From Mangrovibacterium sp041596335 (GTDB lineage Bacteria > Bacteroidota > Bacteroidia > Bacteroidales > Prolixibacteraceae), in contig NZ_JBFHIT010000011.1 in the NCBI RefSeq assembly GCF_041596335.1, forward strand, positions 1 to 64,000: DNA of 64,000 nt, written 5' to 3'. Made by a program: the position numbers and the translations under genes. The notes below the pieces were generated by a model. The model saw only the letters and a list, made by a program, of their open reading frames with translations. It was not told the origin of the DNA and ran no database searches. Of this stretch, positions 17,996-26,011 are shown piece by piece; position 1 is the stretch's first letter, and each line of letters begins with the position of its first letter.

Positions 17996-18667
17996 ATGAA
18001 CGACGCAAAGGAATTTAACAAATATGCAACCAAGCACAAGGGAATCAGCAGCTTAACAATGCACCGGTATGATTCAATCTTTACCAATAGCCTGACTCCC
18101 TACATCATCGAAGAACGCCAACTGAATGTGGCTTCAATGGACGTGTTTTCCCGTTTAATGATGGATCGCATCATCTTCTTGGGCACGCCTATTGATGACT
18201 ATATCGCCAACATCATTCAGGCTCAGTTGCTTTTCCTCGAATCAACCGATCCGTCAAAAGATATTCAGATCTACTTCAATACCCCTGGAGGATCAGTTCA
18301 TGCCGGATTGGGGATCTATGACACGATGCAGTACATCTCGCCAGACATTTCAACAATTTGTACCGGAATGGCCGCCTCAATGGGTGCTGTACTGTTAACT
18401 GCCGGAGCACATGGAAAACGCTCTGCTCTAAAACATTCACGCGTAATGATTCACCAACCAATGGGAGGTGCTCAAGGTCAGGCCTCTGACATTGAAATTA
18501 CGGCTCGTGAAATCTTAAAATTGAAAAAAGAATTATACGACATTATCGCCAAACATGCCGGTAAATCATACGAAGAAGTTGAACGCGACGCTGATCGTGA
18601 CTACTGGATGACTTCGGAAGAAGCACAAGCCTACGGAATGATTGACGAGATTTTGGTGAGAAGCTAA
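17996..18667 (+). CDS. clpP: ATP-dependent Clp protease proteolytic subunit
   Basis: Serine peptidase that forms the double-heptamer barrel of ClpXP. The catalytic triad is visible: Ser in TGMAASMGAVLL (~127), His in SRVMIHQPMGG (~151) and Asp in ERDADRDYWMTSEEA. FNTPGGSVHAGLGIYD shows the oxyanion-side motif. The 223-aa protein has an N-terminal extension of ~25 residues that may be processed. A strong Shine-Dalgarno GGAGG (17984-17988) precedes the ATG by 7 nt, unusual for this phylum. clpX follows after 26 nt; the pair forms one operon. Confidence 0.97.
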   Translation: MNDAKEFNKYATKHKGISSLTMHRYDSIFTNSLTPYIIEERQLNVASMDVFSRLMMDRIIFLGTPIDDYIANIIQAQLLFLESTDPSKDIQIYFNTPGGSVHAGLGIYDTMQYISPDISTICTGMAASMGAVLLTAGAHGKRSALKHSRVMIHQPMGGAQGQASDIEITAREILKLKKELYDIIAKHAGKSYEEVERDADRDYWMTSEEAQAYGMIDEILVRS

Positions 18668-18693
18668 GCATTTGACTAAGGAGAAAAAATACT

Positions 18694-19908
18694 ATGGATA
18701 AATGTTCTTTTTGCGGACGGGAGAAAAAAGATGTCAACCTGTTGATTGCGGGGATGGAAGGTCACATCTGTGATCGTTGTATTGAGCAAGCTTATGCCAT
18801 TGTTGAAGAAGAATTCAAAACAGATAACGATTTCGACCTGACGGGCGTCCAGCTCCTGAAACCAAAAGAAATTAAAAACTTCCTGGATCAGTATGTAATT
18901 GGCCAGGATCAGGCAAAAAAAATCCTGTCGGTGGCAGTTTATAACCACTACAAGCGATTGAACCAAAAGGTACAAACCGACGAAACTGAAATTGAAAAAT
19001 CCAATATCATTTTGGTTGGCCAAACCGGAACAGGCAAGACTCTGCTGGCTCGGACAATTGCCAAAATGCTGCATGTCCCCTTCACGATTGTCGACGCGAC
19101 AGTACTGACAGAAGCTGGTTATGTAGGCGAAGACGTTGAGAGTTTGCTAACACGACTACTACAGGCCGCCGACTATAATGTTGAAGCTGCAGAACGAGGA
19201 ATTGTGTTCATTGACGAATTGGATAAGATTGCCCGCAAAGGAGACAATCCGTCCATTACACGCGACGTATCAGGCGAAGGTGTTCAGCAGGGATTACTGA
19301 AATTACTCGAAGGTTCGGTTGTTAACGTACCACCTCAAGGAGGTCGCAAACATCCGGAGCAAAAAATGATTGCTGTTAATACCAAGAACATCCTGTTTAT
19401 TTGTGGCGGAGCATTCGACGGAATTGAGAAGAAAATTGCCAACCGAATGAACACCAAGGTAGTTGGATATGGAGCACAGAAAAAACATGAGAATGTTGAT
19501 CGTGATAATCTGCTGCAATATGTCGCACCACAGGATTTGAAAAGCTTTGGACTGATCCCGGAGATCATTGGTCGTTTGCCGGTATTAACCTACTTGAAAC
19601 CACTCGACCGACAAGCGTTGCGAAATATTTTAACGGAGCCTAAAAACTCGCTGATTAAACAATACGTCAAGCTTTTTGCACTGGATGAAATTGAATTAAG
19701 CTTTGATGAGGATGCGCTGGAATTCGTCGTTGACAAAGCAGTTGAGTTTAATCTTGGAGCCCGCGGATTACGTTCAATATGCGAAAACATCATGATTGAC
19801 GCCATGTACGACAGCCCGTCGGACGGTGTTAAATCCCTTAAAATTTCGCGCGAATATGCCGAATCGAAATTCGATACGGAAGACCACCAGCGATTAAAAG
19901 CAAGCTAA
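18694..19908 (+). CDS. clpX: ATP-dependent Clp protease ATP-binding subunit ClpX
   Basis: AAA+ unfoldase that recognises substrates and feeds ClpP. The N-terminal C4 zinc finger uses Cys4, Cys7, Cys26 and Cys29. Walker A is GQTGTGKTLLART (~109), Walker B IVFIDELDKIA, pore loop GYVGEDVES, and an IGF-type ClpP-binding loop region follows VVNVPPQGGRKHPEQ. Arg-finger/sensor residues appear in NLGARGLRSI. At 404 aa it has the normal length. AAGGAG (18678-18683) is a good ribosome-binding site. A strong terminator follows, closing the clpPX operon. Confidence 0.97.
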   Translation: MDKCSFCGREKKDVNLLIAGMEGHICDRCIEQAYAIVEEEFKTDNDFDLTGVQLLKPKEIKNFLDQYVIGQDQAKKILSVAVYNHYKRLNQKVQTDETEIEKSNIILVGQTGTGKTLLARTIAKMLHVPFTIVDATVLTEAGYVGEDVESLLTRLLQAADYNVEAAERGIVFIDELDKIARKGDNPSITRDVSGEGVQQGLLKLLEGSVVNVPPQGGRKHPEQKMIAVNTKNILFICGGAFDGIEKKIANRMNTKVVGYGAQKKHENVDRDNLLQYVAPQDLKSFGLIPEIIGRLPVLTYLKPLDRQALRNILTEPKNSLIKQYVKLFALDEIELSFDEDALEFVVDKAVEFNLGARGLRSICENIMIDAMYDSPSDGVKSLKISREYAESKFDTEDHQRLKAS

Positions 19909-19917
19909 ATAATTTTC

Positions 19918-19946
19918 AATGCCGGATATTTTCCGGCATTTTTTGT
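19918..19946 (+). terminator. Terminator of clpPX
   Basis: Perfect 9-bp stem AATGCCGGA / TCCGGCATT (19918-19926 with 19932-19940), 5-nt loop, then T-run to 19945. Confidence 0.93.
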
Positions 19947-19965
19947 CTAACCTCACTTATTCTTC

Positions 19966-20586
19966 ATGATTCGTTTTAAAAATGTGTCCCTGAAGTTGGG
20001 GAATAAGCAATTGCTCGAACACTACGATTTAAAAATCGCCAAGGGTGATAAAGTTGTCATTTCGACTCCCTCGGGTACCGGGAAATCAAGTTTATTAAAG
20101 CTGCTTCTTGGTTTCTTCGAGGCCGACAATGGTAAAATTATCTTTAACCAAAAGGAAGTAAAACCTGAAAACATGCGATTTATTCGCAGTCAAATAGGCT
20201 ATCTCAGTCAGGATATCGACTTGCCAAACGGGCGAATTGAAGACGTTTTCAACGAAATTTTTCAATATTCGTCCAATAAAAGCTTGCCATATAACCGAGA
20301 GCTTTTGCTGGAGAAATTAAAGCTGTTGCAGCTAAGCGACGACATCCTGTCGAAAAATACGATTGACATTTCAGGTGGAGAACGCCAACGATTGGGATGG
20401 GTACTGATCATGCTGCTCAATCGTCCGGTTTGGCTACTCGACGAACCTACCTCTGCACTCGACACCTCCATGAAGGAATTTCTCATCGACTTTGTCAGAC
20501 ACAGTAAAAAAACCGTCATTTGCGCCAGCCACGATATAGAATGGCATACCGAGCCTATGCGGATCATCACCAACTTACGCTCATGA
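19966..20586 (+). CDS. fetA: ABC transporter ATP-binding protein, FetA-like
   Basis: ATPase partner of the FetB-type permease encoded next. The 206-aa protein has Walker A TPSGTGKSSLLKLL (~35), signature ISGGERQRLGWVLIML (~135), Walker B WLLDEPTSALD and switch ICASHDIEW. In E. coli FetAB (YbbL-YbbM) is implicated in iron export and resistance to oxidative stress; transfer of that role here rests on the permease next door. Its stop overlaps the permease start by the ATGA tetranucleotide, which indicates translational coupling. Confidence 0.85.
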   Translation: MIRFKNVSLKLGNKQLLEHYDLKIAKGDKVVISTPSGTGKSSLLKLLLGFFEADNGKIIFNQKEVKPENMRFIRSQIGYLSQDIDLPNGRIEDVFNEIFQYSSNKSLPYNRELLLEKLKLLQLSDDILSKNTIDISGGERQRLGWVLIMLLNRPVWLLDEPTSALDTSMKEFLIDFVRHSKKTVICASHDIEWHTEPMRIITNLRS

Positions 20587-21371
20587 GTACCCCAATAATT
20601 ACAACAAGCGGAATTCTGGCCGGCCTTATTTTAGTTGTCCCGGTTGTTGCGTTGGTATGGAAACTAAAACTAGGCTTCAACAAGCGCCTGTTGATCTCGG
20701 TTGGGCGAATGCTGGCGCAGTTAGGATTTGTGGCATTTTACCTCATCTATATTTTCAAGCTCGACAATGCTTTTGTTAACGTAGCTTACGTCTGTATGAT
20801 GGTCTTTTTTGCGGCGCTTTCAGGCATTCGAAATTCATCGCTTCGCCTCAAACGCTTCATTCTCCCAACTTTTTTGTCAATGTTTATTCCAACACTGGCA
20901 ACACTCATTTACTTCAACCTGGCTATTGTCCAAATCCCAAATTTATTCCGGGCTGACATTCTGATTCCGATTGGTGGAATGATGCTGGGGAATATCCTTA
21001 AATCGAACATTGTAGCGTTAAAAACCTTTTTCAATCTGGCTCAAAAAGAGGAAAAAGTCTATCTCTATTTGCTGGCTGCCGGAGCAAGCAGACAAGAAGC
21101 GCTGCGTCCGTTTTTTAAAGAGGCAATCCGAACTGCGATGGCTCCGAACATTGCAACAATGGCAACCGTAGGATTGGTGTCGTTACCGGGAATGATGACC
21201 GGCCAAATTCTGGGAGGCAGCGATCCGGCATTGGCTGTCAAATACCAGGTAATGATCATGGTCGTACTAACTTTCACAGGCCTGCTGAGCATCATTCTAC
21301 AACTGCTCTTCGCTATCCGTCAAAGCTTCGATAAACACGACCGGCTAGACAGAAATTTGATTCGTTCCTAG
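20583..21371 (+). CDS. fetB: Iron export ABC transporter permease, FetB/UPF0014 family
   Basis: Integral membrane permease of 262 aa with about seven hydrophobic segments. The family signature is clear: GGMMLGNILKSNIVAL (~residue 135), AAGASRQEALRPFFKEAIR, and GLVSLPGMMTGQILGGSDP (~200), followed by KYQVMIM. The start at 20583 gives the 4-bp ATGA overlap with fetA; a longer in-frame reading from 20520 would run inside fetA and is rejected. Iron is the inferred substrate by family; a role in metal balance fits, but no Fur-type box was found. Confidence 0.88.
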   Translation: MSTPIITTSGILAGLILVVPVVALVWKLKLGFNKRLLISVGRMLAQLGFVAFYLIYIFKLDNAFVNVAYVCMMVFFAALSGIRNSSLRLKRFILPTFLSMFIPTLATLIYFNLAIVQIPNLFRADILIPIGGMMLGNILKSNIVALKTFFNLAQKEEKVYLYLLAAGASRQEALRPFFKEAIRTAMAPNIATMATVGLVSLPGMMTGQILGGSDPALAVKYQVMIMVVLTFTGLLSIILQLLFAIRQSFDKHDRLDRNLIRS

Positions 21372-21480
21372 CTAAAAGGCGATTCGGCTTCTTTCAATTT
21401 ATTAACAAATAAATTGACCTGCTTGCATCAACCAAGCAAGCAATGGACTGTTGTACTCCTAATAGGTTAAAAAAGAAGAT

Positions 21481-22488
21481 ATGAATTGGAAAAAAATAGT
21501 GAGCGCCGCTTTGGTTGCGTTCTGTCTGGTGGGTACAGCTTCCGCTCAAGATAGCAAGCTAATGGAACTGGAAATAAACCTCGAAAATTACGACTATCCA
21601 TTCCCTGTGCATTTCATTACGATATATAACCAGCAACAACCGTTGCGGATGGCCTACATGGATGTTCTTCCCGAGCAACCAAATGGCAAGACAGTGATGT
21701 TGCTACACGGCAAAAATTTTAATGGAGCTTATTGGGAACAAACCGCTAACCGATTAGCGACGGAGGGATTTCGGGTCGTTATTCCTGACCAGATTGGCTT
21801 TGGGAAATCGACCAAACCGGAACATTACCAATATACCTTTCAACAACTGGCACTAAACACGAAAGCGATTTTAGATACGCTCGGGGTTGAAAAAACGAGC
21901 GTTTTGGGGCACTCAATGGGTGGTATGTTGGCCACGCGTTTTGTTTTGATGTTTCCGGAACTTACCGACAAGTTCATCCTCGAGAACCCTATTGGCTTGG
22001 AAGACTGGAAACTGATAGTGCCATATAATACAGTTGATTGGTGGTATCAGAACGAACTGAAGAAATCGTATGAAGGCATTAAAAAGTACCAGTTAGAAAG
22101 CTATTACGATAACAATTGGCAACCCGAATACGACGAATGGGTGAACCTTTTGGCCGGATGGACTCTGAATGAAGCCTATCCACTAATCGCCTGGAACGCC
22201 GCACTCACCTACGATATGATTTTCACCCAACCGGTTTGTTACGAGTTTAAGAACGTGACCGCACCTACATTGCTAATTATCGGACAACGCGACCGCACCG
22301 CTCTCGGCAAGCCACTGGTGAGCGAGGATGTCAGAAAAACGATGGGCAACTATCCGGAGCTGGGTCGCAAAACCCGTGAAGAGATTAAAGGAAGCCGTTT
22401 GATTGAACTAGATAATGTCGGTCATTTACCACACATTGAAGCATTTAACCGCTTTATCGAACCACTTATCGAATTTCTGGAGGAATAA
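21481..22488 (+). CDS. Secreted alpha/beta hydrolase
   Basis: Serine hydrolase of 335 aa with a type I signal peptide at residues 1-22 (cleavage after TASA). The nucleophile elbow is GHSMGGM (Ser near 144), the oxyanion region VMLLHGKNFNG, the acid Asp in LLIIGQRDRTALG and the catalytic His in LDNVGHLPHIE. It resembles periplasmic epoxide-hydrolase/haloperoxidase-like hydrolases; the substrate is unknown. It lies 109 bp after fetB and may or may not share its transcript. It ends 18 bp before the convergent rmuC stop. Confidence 0.87.
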   Translation: MNWKKIVSAALVAFCLVGTASAQDSKLMELEINLENYDYPFPVHFITIYNQQQPLRMAYMDVLPEQPNGKTVMLLHGKNFNGAYWEQTANRLATEGFRVVIPDQIGFGKSTKPEHYQYTFQQLALNTKAILDTLGVEKTSVLGHSMGGMLATRFVLMFPELTDKFILENPIGLEDWKLIVPYNTVDWWYQNELKKSYEGIKKYQLESYYDNNWQPEYDEWVNLLAGWTLNEAYPLIAWNAALTYDMIFTQPVCYEFKNVTAPTLLIIGQRDRTALGKPLVSEDVRKTMGNYPELGRKTREEIKGSRLIELDNVGHLPHIEAFNRFIEPLIEFLEE

Positions 22489-22506
22489 TTAGGAGGAATC
22501 AACTTC

Positions 22507-23820
22507 CTATTCATCCAAATACTTTGCGGGCAACTCCTTACTGGCTTTGGCTCCAAGTTCTTTCAGTTTTTCGGCCGACCGAACCAAGTTCCCCCGACCA
22601 TCATTTAGCTTATTCATAGCCAAATCGTAGTTTTTGCGGGTTAAATCAAGGTTGCTTCCCACCTTTTCCAAATCGTTGATAAAAGCGACAAATTTATCGT
22701 ACAGCGCACCACCCTGCCGAGCAATTTCAATGGCGTTTCGGGTCTGGTTCTCCTGCTGCCAGATTGACGCGATGGTACGCAATGTGGCCAGTAAGGTCGA
22801 AGGGCTCACGATTACAACTTTATTGTCCCACGCGTACGAAAACAAATCCTGGTCTGCCTGGATGGCCACACTAAATGACGACTCAATCGGAACAAACAAC
22901 AGCACAAAATCGGGGCTATTAATGCCCTGCGCAACCTGGTAGTGTTTTTCGCTCAACAGCTTCACGTGCGACTTTAAGCTCAACAGGTGGTCTTTTATGA
23001 ACCGGACTCTGCCTTCATCATCCGGTGCATTCACCCAACGTTCGTAAGCGACGAGCGAGACCTTTGAGTCAACAACAATATGCTTCTGCCCGGGCAGGTT
23101 GATCACAATATCGGGCTGTACACGCTGTCCGTTGTCGCCAATGGTGCTGAACTGCTTGCTGAACTCCTGTCCTTCTTTTAAACCCGAGCGCTCCAGAATC
23201 TTTTCCAAAATAACCTCTCCCCAGTTTCCCTGCTTTTTCACATCTCCTTTCAGAGCCTTGGTCAGATTATTAGCCTCGTCGCTAATTTTCAGATTCAAAT
23301 CGTGCAGCTTTTTCAACTCAGCTTTCAGGTCAGTTTGATCTTTCAATCCCTTCTCGTAGGTGTCTTCAACCTTCTTCTCGAATAATTGGATCTTGTCTCG
23401 AAGCGGATTCAGAATCTCGCTAATATTTTTCTGATTCACCTGCGTGAACTCCTGCGAATTTTGCCGAAGAATCTTGTGGGCAACATTCTCAAATTCGGTG
23501 GTTAGTCGTTTCTGAAGGTCTTCCATTTCCTGCTTTTGCGATGCCAGTTTTTCTTGCAGATTGGCAAACTCAACTTCAGCTTTGGCGAGTCGCTGTGACT
23601 TCTGCTCGTGTTCCGTTTCAACAAACTGAAGTCGGTCATCCAACCGATCGCGATCCGCTTGCAAGTTCGACACTCGCTCTTCGAGCTGTGCCTTCGCTTT
23701 TTCATACTCAGTCTGACGGATTAAGTTCTCAGCTTCAGTTGATTTCGCCTTCAACCTAGACGCCAGCAACGCGACAATAAAGCCCAAGCCGAAACCAGCA
23801 AGCAGATAGATGATTTCCAT
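22507..23820 (-). CDS. rmuC: DNA recombination protein RmuC
   Basis: RmuC-type protein that limits DNA inversions and is linked to a nuclease fold. The 437-aa product has one N-terminal membrane helix (residues ~2-20), a long coiled coil (~30-160) rich in Glu/Lys/Gln, then the RmuC core beginning KKQGNWGEVILEKILERSGL, with HIVVDSKVSLVAYERW (likely catalytic Asp/Lys region) and FVLLFVPIESSFSVA. Length and order match the family. It is transcribed alone on the minus strand. Confidence 0.93.
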   Translation of the reverse strand: MEIIYLLAGFGLGFIVALLASRLKAKSTEAENLIRQTEYEKAKAQLEERVSNLQADRDRLDDRLQFVETEHEQKSQRLAKAEVEFANLQEKLASQKQEMEDLQKRLTTEFENVAHKILRQNSQEFTQVNQKNISEILNPLRDKIQLFEKKVEDTYEKGLKDQTDLKAELKKLHDLNLKISDEANNLTKALKGDVKKQGNWGEVILEKILERSGLKEGQEFSKQFSTIGDNGQRVQPDIVINLPGQKHIVVDSKVSLVAYERWVNAPDDEGRVRFIKDHLLSLKSHVKLLSEKHYQVAQGINSPDFVLLFVPIESSFSVAIQADQDLFSYAWDNKVVIVSPSTLLATLRTIASIWQQENQTRNAIEIARQGGALYDKFVAFINDLEKVGSNLDLTRKNYDLAMNKLNDGRGNLVRSAEKLKELGAKASKELPAKYLDE

Positions 23821-23981
23821 AAATGTAAAATTTGAATGCTAAAAGTACAAAGAACTCTCACACGGGAAAAGGAAAAGATGTTCACGATCGATCCAGTACA
23901 AAACCAACAAAATCGATTCAGACTGAAACGAAAGCATTTTTCAACCTGAAGTTCGAACGGAGAAGTGTGATGGGAAAGTAC

Positions 23982-24009
23982 AAAAAAACCATCAGGAATG
24001 CTGATGGTT
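23982..24009 (-). terminator. Terminator of greA-HIT operon
   Basis: Perfect 9-bp stem AACCATCAG / CTGATGGTT (23987-23995 with 24001-24009), loop GAATG; on the minus strand a run of seven T follows. Confidence 0.92.
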
Positions 24010-24017
24010 CAATGCTT

Positions 24018-24416
24018 TTACAAGCTAATATGTTGCGCGATTAAAGCTGCTGTTTCCGTAAACTCTTCGGGAGTGAATTTCTTCTTATTCGAAAAGTTTA
24101 ACAAATCAGCTTCACTTTGCATTGGCACCAAATGAATGTGCGCATGGGGCACCTCCAGACCTAACACCATTACCCCTACTTTTTGGCATGGAATAGCTTT
24201 CTTCAGCCCGGCGGCCACTTTCTTGGCAAACAATTGAAGACCAATAAAAACGTCATCGTCCAGATCAAACAGATAGTCTACTTCTGTTTTCGGGATCACC
24301 AAAACATGGCCTTTTACAACGGGGAAAATATCAAGAAAAGCCAAATAGTTATCATCCTCAGCTACTTTGTAGGCCGGGATCTCTCCTTGTACGATTCGTG
24401 TAAACAGACTGGACAT
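24018..24416 (-). CDS. HIT family nucleotide-binding protein
   Basis: Histidine-triad protein of 132 aa; members hydrolyse adenosine phosphoramidates or dinucleoside polyphosphates. The triad is visible in EVPHAHIHLVP (~residues 95-105), and the N-terminal FTRIVQGEIPAYKVAEDD is the usual HIT start. It lies 6 nt after greA on the same strand and shares its terminator, so the two form a tight operon; this pairing is frequent in Bacteroidota. Exact substrate unknown. Confidence 0.92.
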   Translation of the reverse strand: MSSLFTRIVQGEIPAYKVAEDDNYLAFLDIFPVVKGHVLVIPKTEVDYLFDLDDDVFIGLQLFAKKVAAGLKKAIPCQKVGVMVLGLEVPHAHIHLVPMQSEADLLNFSNKKKFTPEEFTETAALIAQHISL

Positions 24417-24422
24417 AATGTA

Positions 24423-24896
24423 TTAGAGTGAAATGTCGACAATTTCAAAAGGAATAATACCCGATGGTACTTTAATATCAACCACATCGCCTACTTTTTT
24501 ACCAATTAGTCCTTTGGCGATCGGTGTTTCAATCGAGATTTTCCCCGATTTAAAGTCCGCTTCATGTTCTGAAACAATGGTGTAAACCATCGTCGCGTTA
24601 TTCTTCTTATTTTTGATCGTTACTTTATTCAGTATCTGCACTTTATCGGTATCGATTTTTGATTCATCGATAATCCGAGCGTTAGCGATCTTATCGCGCA
24701 AAATCGCGATTTTCGCTTCCAGCATTCCCTGTGCATCTTTCGCCGCATCATATTCCGCGTTTTCCGAAATATCACCTTTCTCAATGGCTTCACCGATTTG
24801 CTTTGAGATTGACGGGCGTTCAACGTTCATAAGCTGATCAAGCTCTGCTTTCAGCTTATTTAAACCTTCTTGAGTGATATAGGCCACCTTTCCCAT
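24423..24896 (-). CDS. greA: Transcription elongation factor GreA
   Basis: Cleavage-stimulating factor that rescues backtracked RNA polymerase. The 157-aa product has the N-terminal coiled-coil hairpin YITQEGLNKLKAELDQL with ENAEYDAAKDAQGMLE carrying the tip acidic residues, and the C-terminal FKBP-like half with ADFKSGKISIETPIAKGLIG. The length is typical. Upstream lies a terminator for the preceding minus-strand gene, so greA must have its own promoter in 24897-24942, where no clean TAnnTTTG box was found. Confidence 0.95.
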   Translation of the reverse strand: MGKVAYITQEGLNKLKAELDQLMNVERPSISKQIGEAIEKGDISENAEYDAAKDAQGMLEAKIAILRDKIANARIIDESKIDTDKVQILNKVTIKNKKNNATMVYTIVSEHEADFKSGKISIETPIAKGLIGKKVGDVVDIKVPSGIIPFEIVDISL

Positions 24897-24936
24897 TTCT
24901 TAAACTTTTATTTTTTTGTTACGTGACTTCATTATA

Positions 24937-24969
24937 AACAAAAAAGAATTCCGACGAGCGGAACTCTTT
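24937..24969 (-). terminator. Terminator of the 25055-25516 gene
   Basis: AAAGAATTCCG / CGGAACTCTTT (24943-24953 with 24959-24969) pairs at 10 of 11 positions around ACGAG; six T follow on the minus strand. Confidence 0.8.
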
Positions 24970-25054
24970 GTGGAGACAAAGCTATATAAAATATTTGATT
25001 TTTACGAACGCTATCCTTCAAAAATGATTTTAAAGCACTAGTAATTAAATTGTT

Positions 25055-25516
25055 CTAATACTTTCGATTGAGGATTTCGGAGTAGACAACCGCCTTTCTC
25101 AACGAAAAATCCTGACGAATTAAATTTCGGGGAGTCAGTTTTGAATCGTCTTCAACTTTCAGCTTTTCCAGTTGCAGCGCTTGTGTTTTACGTTCCTCTC
25201 TTCGATAAGAATGCGTCAGGCTTTCGTGCTTCAACGCATTATATTTAAGTTTTGAAGGAGCTTGCATTGGAGGTGGTGCTTTCAATTTCTCCCGCTTGGA
25301 TGATACTTGTTTTACAACCGGCGGCGGAACCGAATTTTCAGACGTTCGGTCTGACATAATTGGATCACCGTCAAAAAATTCTTCGAAAACACTTCTTGAA
25401 GGGATCTCCATGTCATCCTCTTTTTGCAGTTCTTGCTCCCGCTTCTTTTTTTGCTGGTTTAACGCACCAAAAACCGACAACACTAGCGCTATAATAATAA
25501 AAATATAATCTTCCAT
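25055..25516 (-). CDS. Uncharacterised membrane-anchored protein
   Basis: I do not recognise a named family. The 153-aa product has one N-terminal hydrophobic helix (residues ~3-19: DYIFIIIALVLSVFGAL), then a basic KKKR stop-transfer motif, so the rest should be cytoplasmic. The middle is low-complexity and Pro-rich (PPPVVKQV, APPPMQAP), and the C-terminal ~25 residues (LIRQDFSLRKAVVYSEILNRKY) look conserved, of a type I have seen at the end of short Bacteroidota proteins. It is transcribed alone between its terminator and the divergent lipoprotein gene. Confidence 0.7.
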   Translation of the reverse strand: MEDYIFIIIALVLSVFGALNQQKKKREQELQKEDDMEIPSRSVFEEFFDGDPIMSDRTSENSVPPPVVKQVSSKREKLKAPPPMQAPSKLKYNALKHESLTHSYRREERKTQALQLEKLKVEDDSKLTPRNLIRQDFSLRKAVVYSEILNRKY

Positions 25517-25559
25517 ACGATTAAATTTTGCTCTCGATGAAATAAATTGCCGACCGTTT

Positions 25560-25567
25560 TAGTTTTG
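25560..25567 (+). promoter_or_regulatory. -7 box (TAGTTTTG) for the Rieske-like lipoprotein gene
   Basis: TAGTTTTG fits TAnnTTTG and lies 18 nt before the ATG at 25586, giving a predicted leader of ~15 nt. Confidence 0.5.
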
Positions 25568-25585
25568 CATATAAAGGTATAAAAA

Positions 25586-26011
25586 ATGAATGGCATCAAA
25601 CGATATTTCTTAAGAATTACTTTCGCCCTTTTTACAGTCGCATTTAGCACGTCTTCCTGCTCCGATAATTTTGAATCTTCGATTCCTTACGTACCGGTCA
25701 ATTTTTCGATCAACCTGATAAACTACAACGACCTCACGGTAGCAGGCAACTCTGTAGCTTTTGGAAGTGGCTATGGTGGTATCATCGTTTTGTTTAACGG
25801 CATTCAGTATTTCGCCTACGATGCCTCATGCCCATACGAAGCAAGCCAGACTTGTTTGATTACGGTTGAGGGGGGAATTGGAACTTGCTCGTGCTGCGGA
25901 TCGCAGTACAACTTATGGGATGGAGGTTTTGTCATGTCAGGCACGTCTACCGAGCCGCTGTTGCAATATCAGGCAACCGCTTCCGGGAACCGACTCTACA
26001 TCTCCAACTAG
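25586..26011 (+). CDS. Rieske-like lipoprotein lacking histidine ligands
   Basis: Lipoprotein of 141 aa: signal peptide with lipobox STSSC (Cys25). The rest reads as a small beta protein with a Rieske-like cluster site. The second box CSCCGSQYN (101-109) parallels the canonical CPCHGSxF, with Cys104 where the His should be; Cys82-Pro-Tyr84 parallels box 1 CTH, with Tyr84 in place of His. The spacing between box positions (84 to 101) matches Rieske proteins. Extra cysteines are Cys90 and Cys103. Either it binds a different metal site or it is a structural relative held by disulfides. The stop overlaps the stop of the convergent gene within one CTAG. Function unknown. Confidence 0.75.
   Translation: MNGIKRYFLRITFALFTVAFSTSSCSDNFESSIPYVPVNFSINLINYNDLTVAGNSVAFGSGYGGIIVLFNGIQYFAYDASCPYEASQTCLITVEGGIGTCSCCGSQYNLWDGGFVMSGTSTEPLLQYQATASGNRLYISN

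Noticed and set aside
23832..24044. 70-codon plus-strand frame
   Set aside because: It overlaps the greA-HIT terminator and the HIT gene end, has low-complexity composition, and has no recognisable family.
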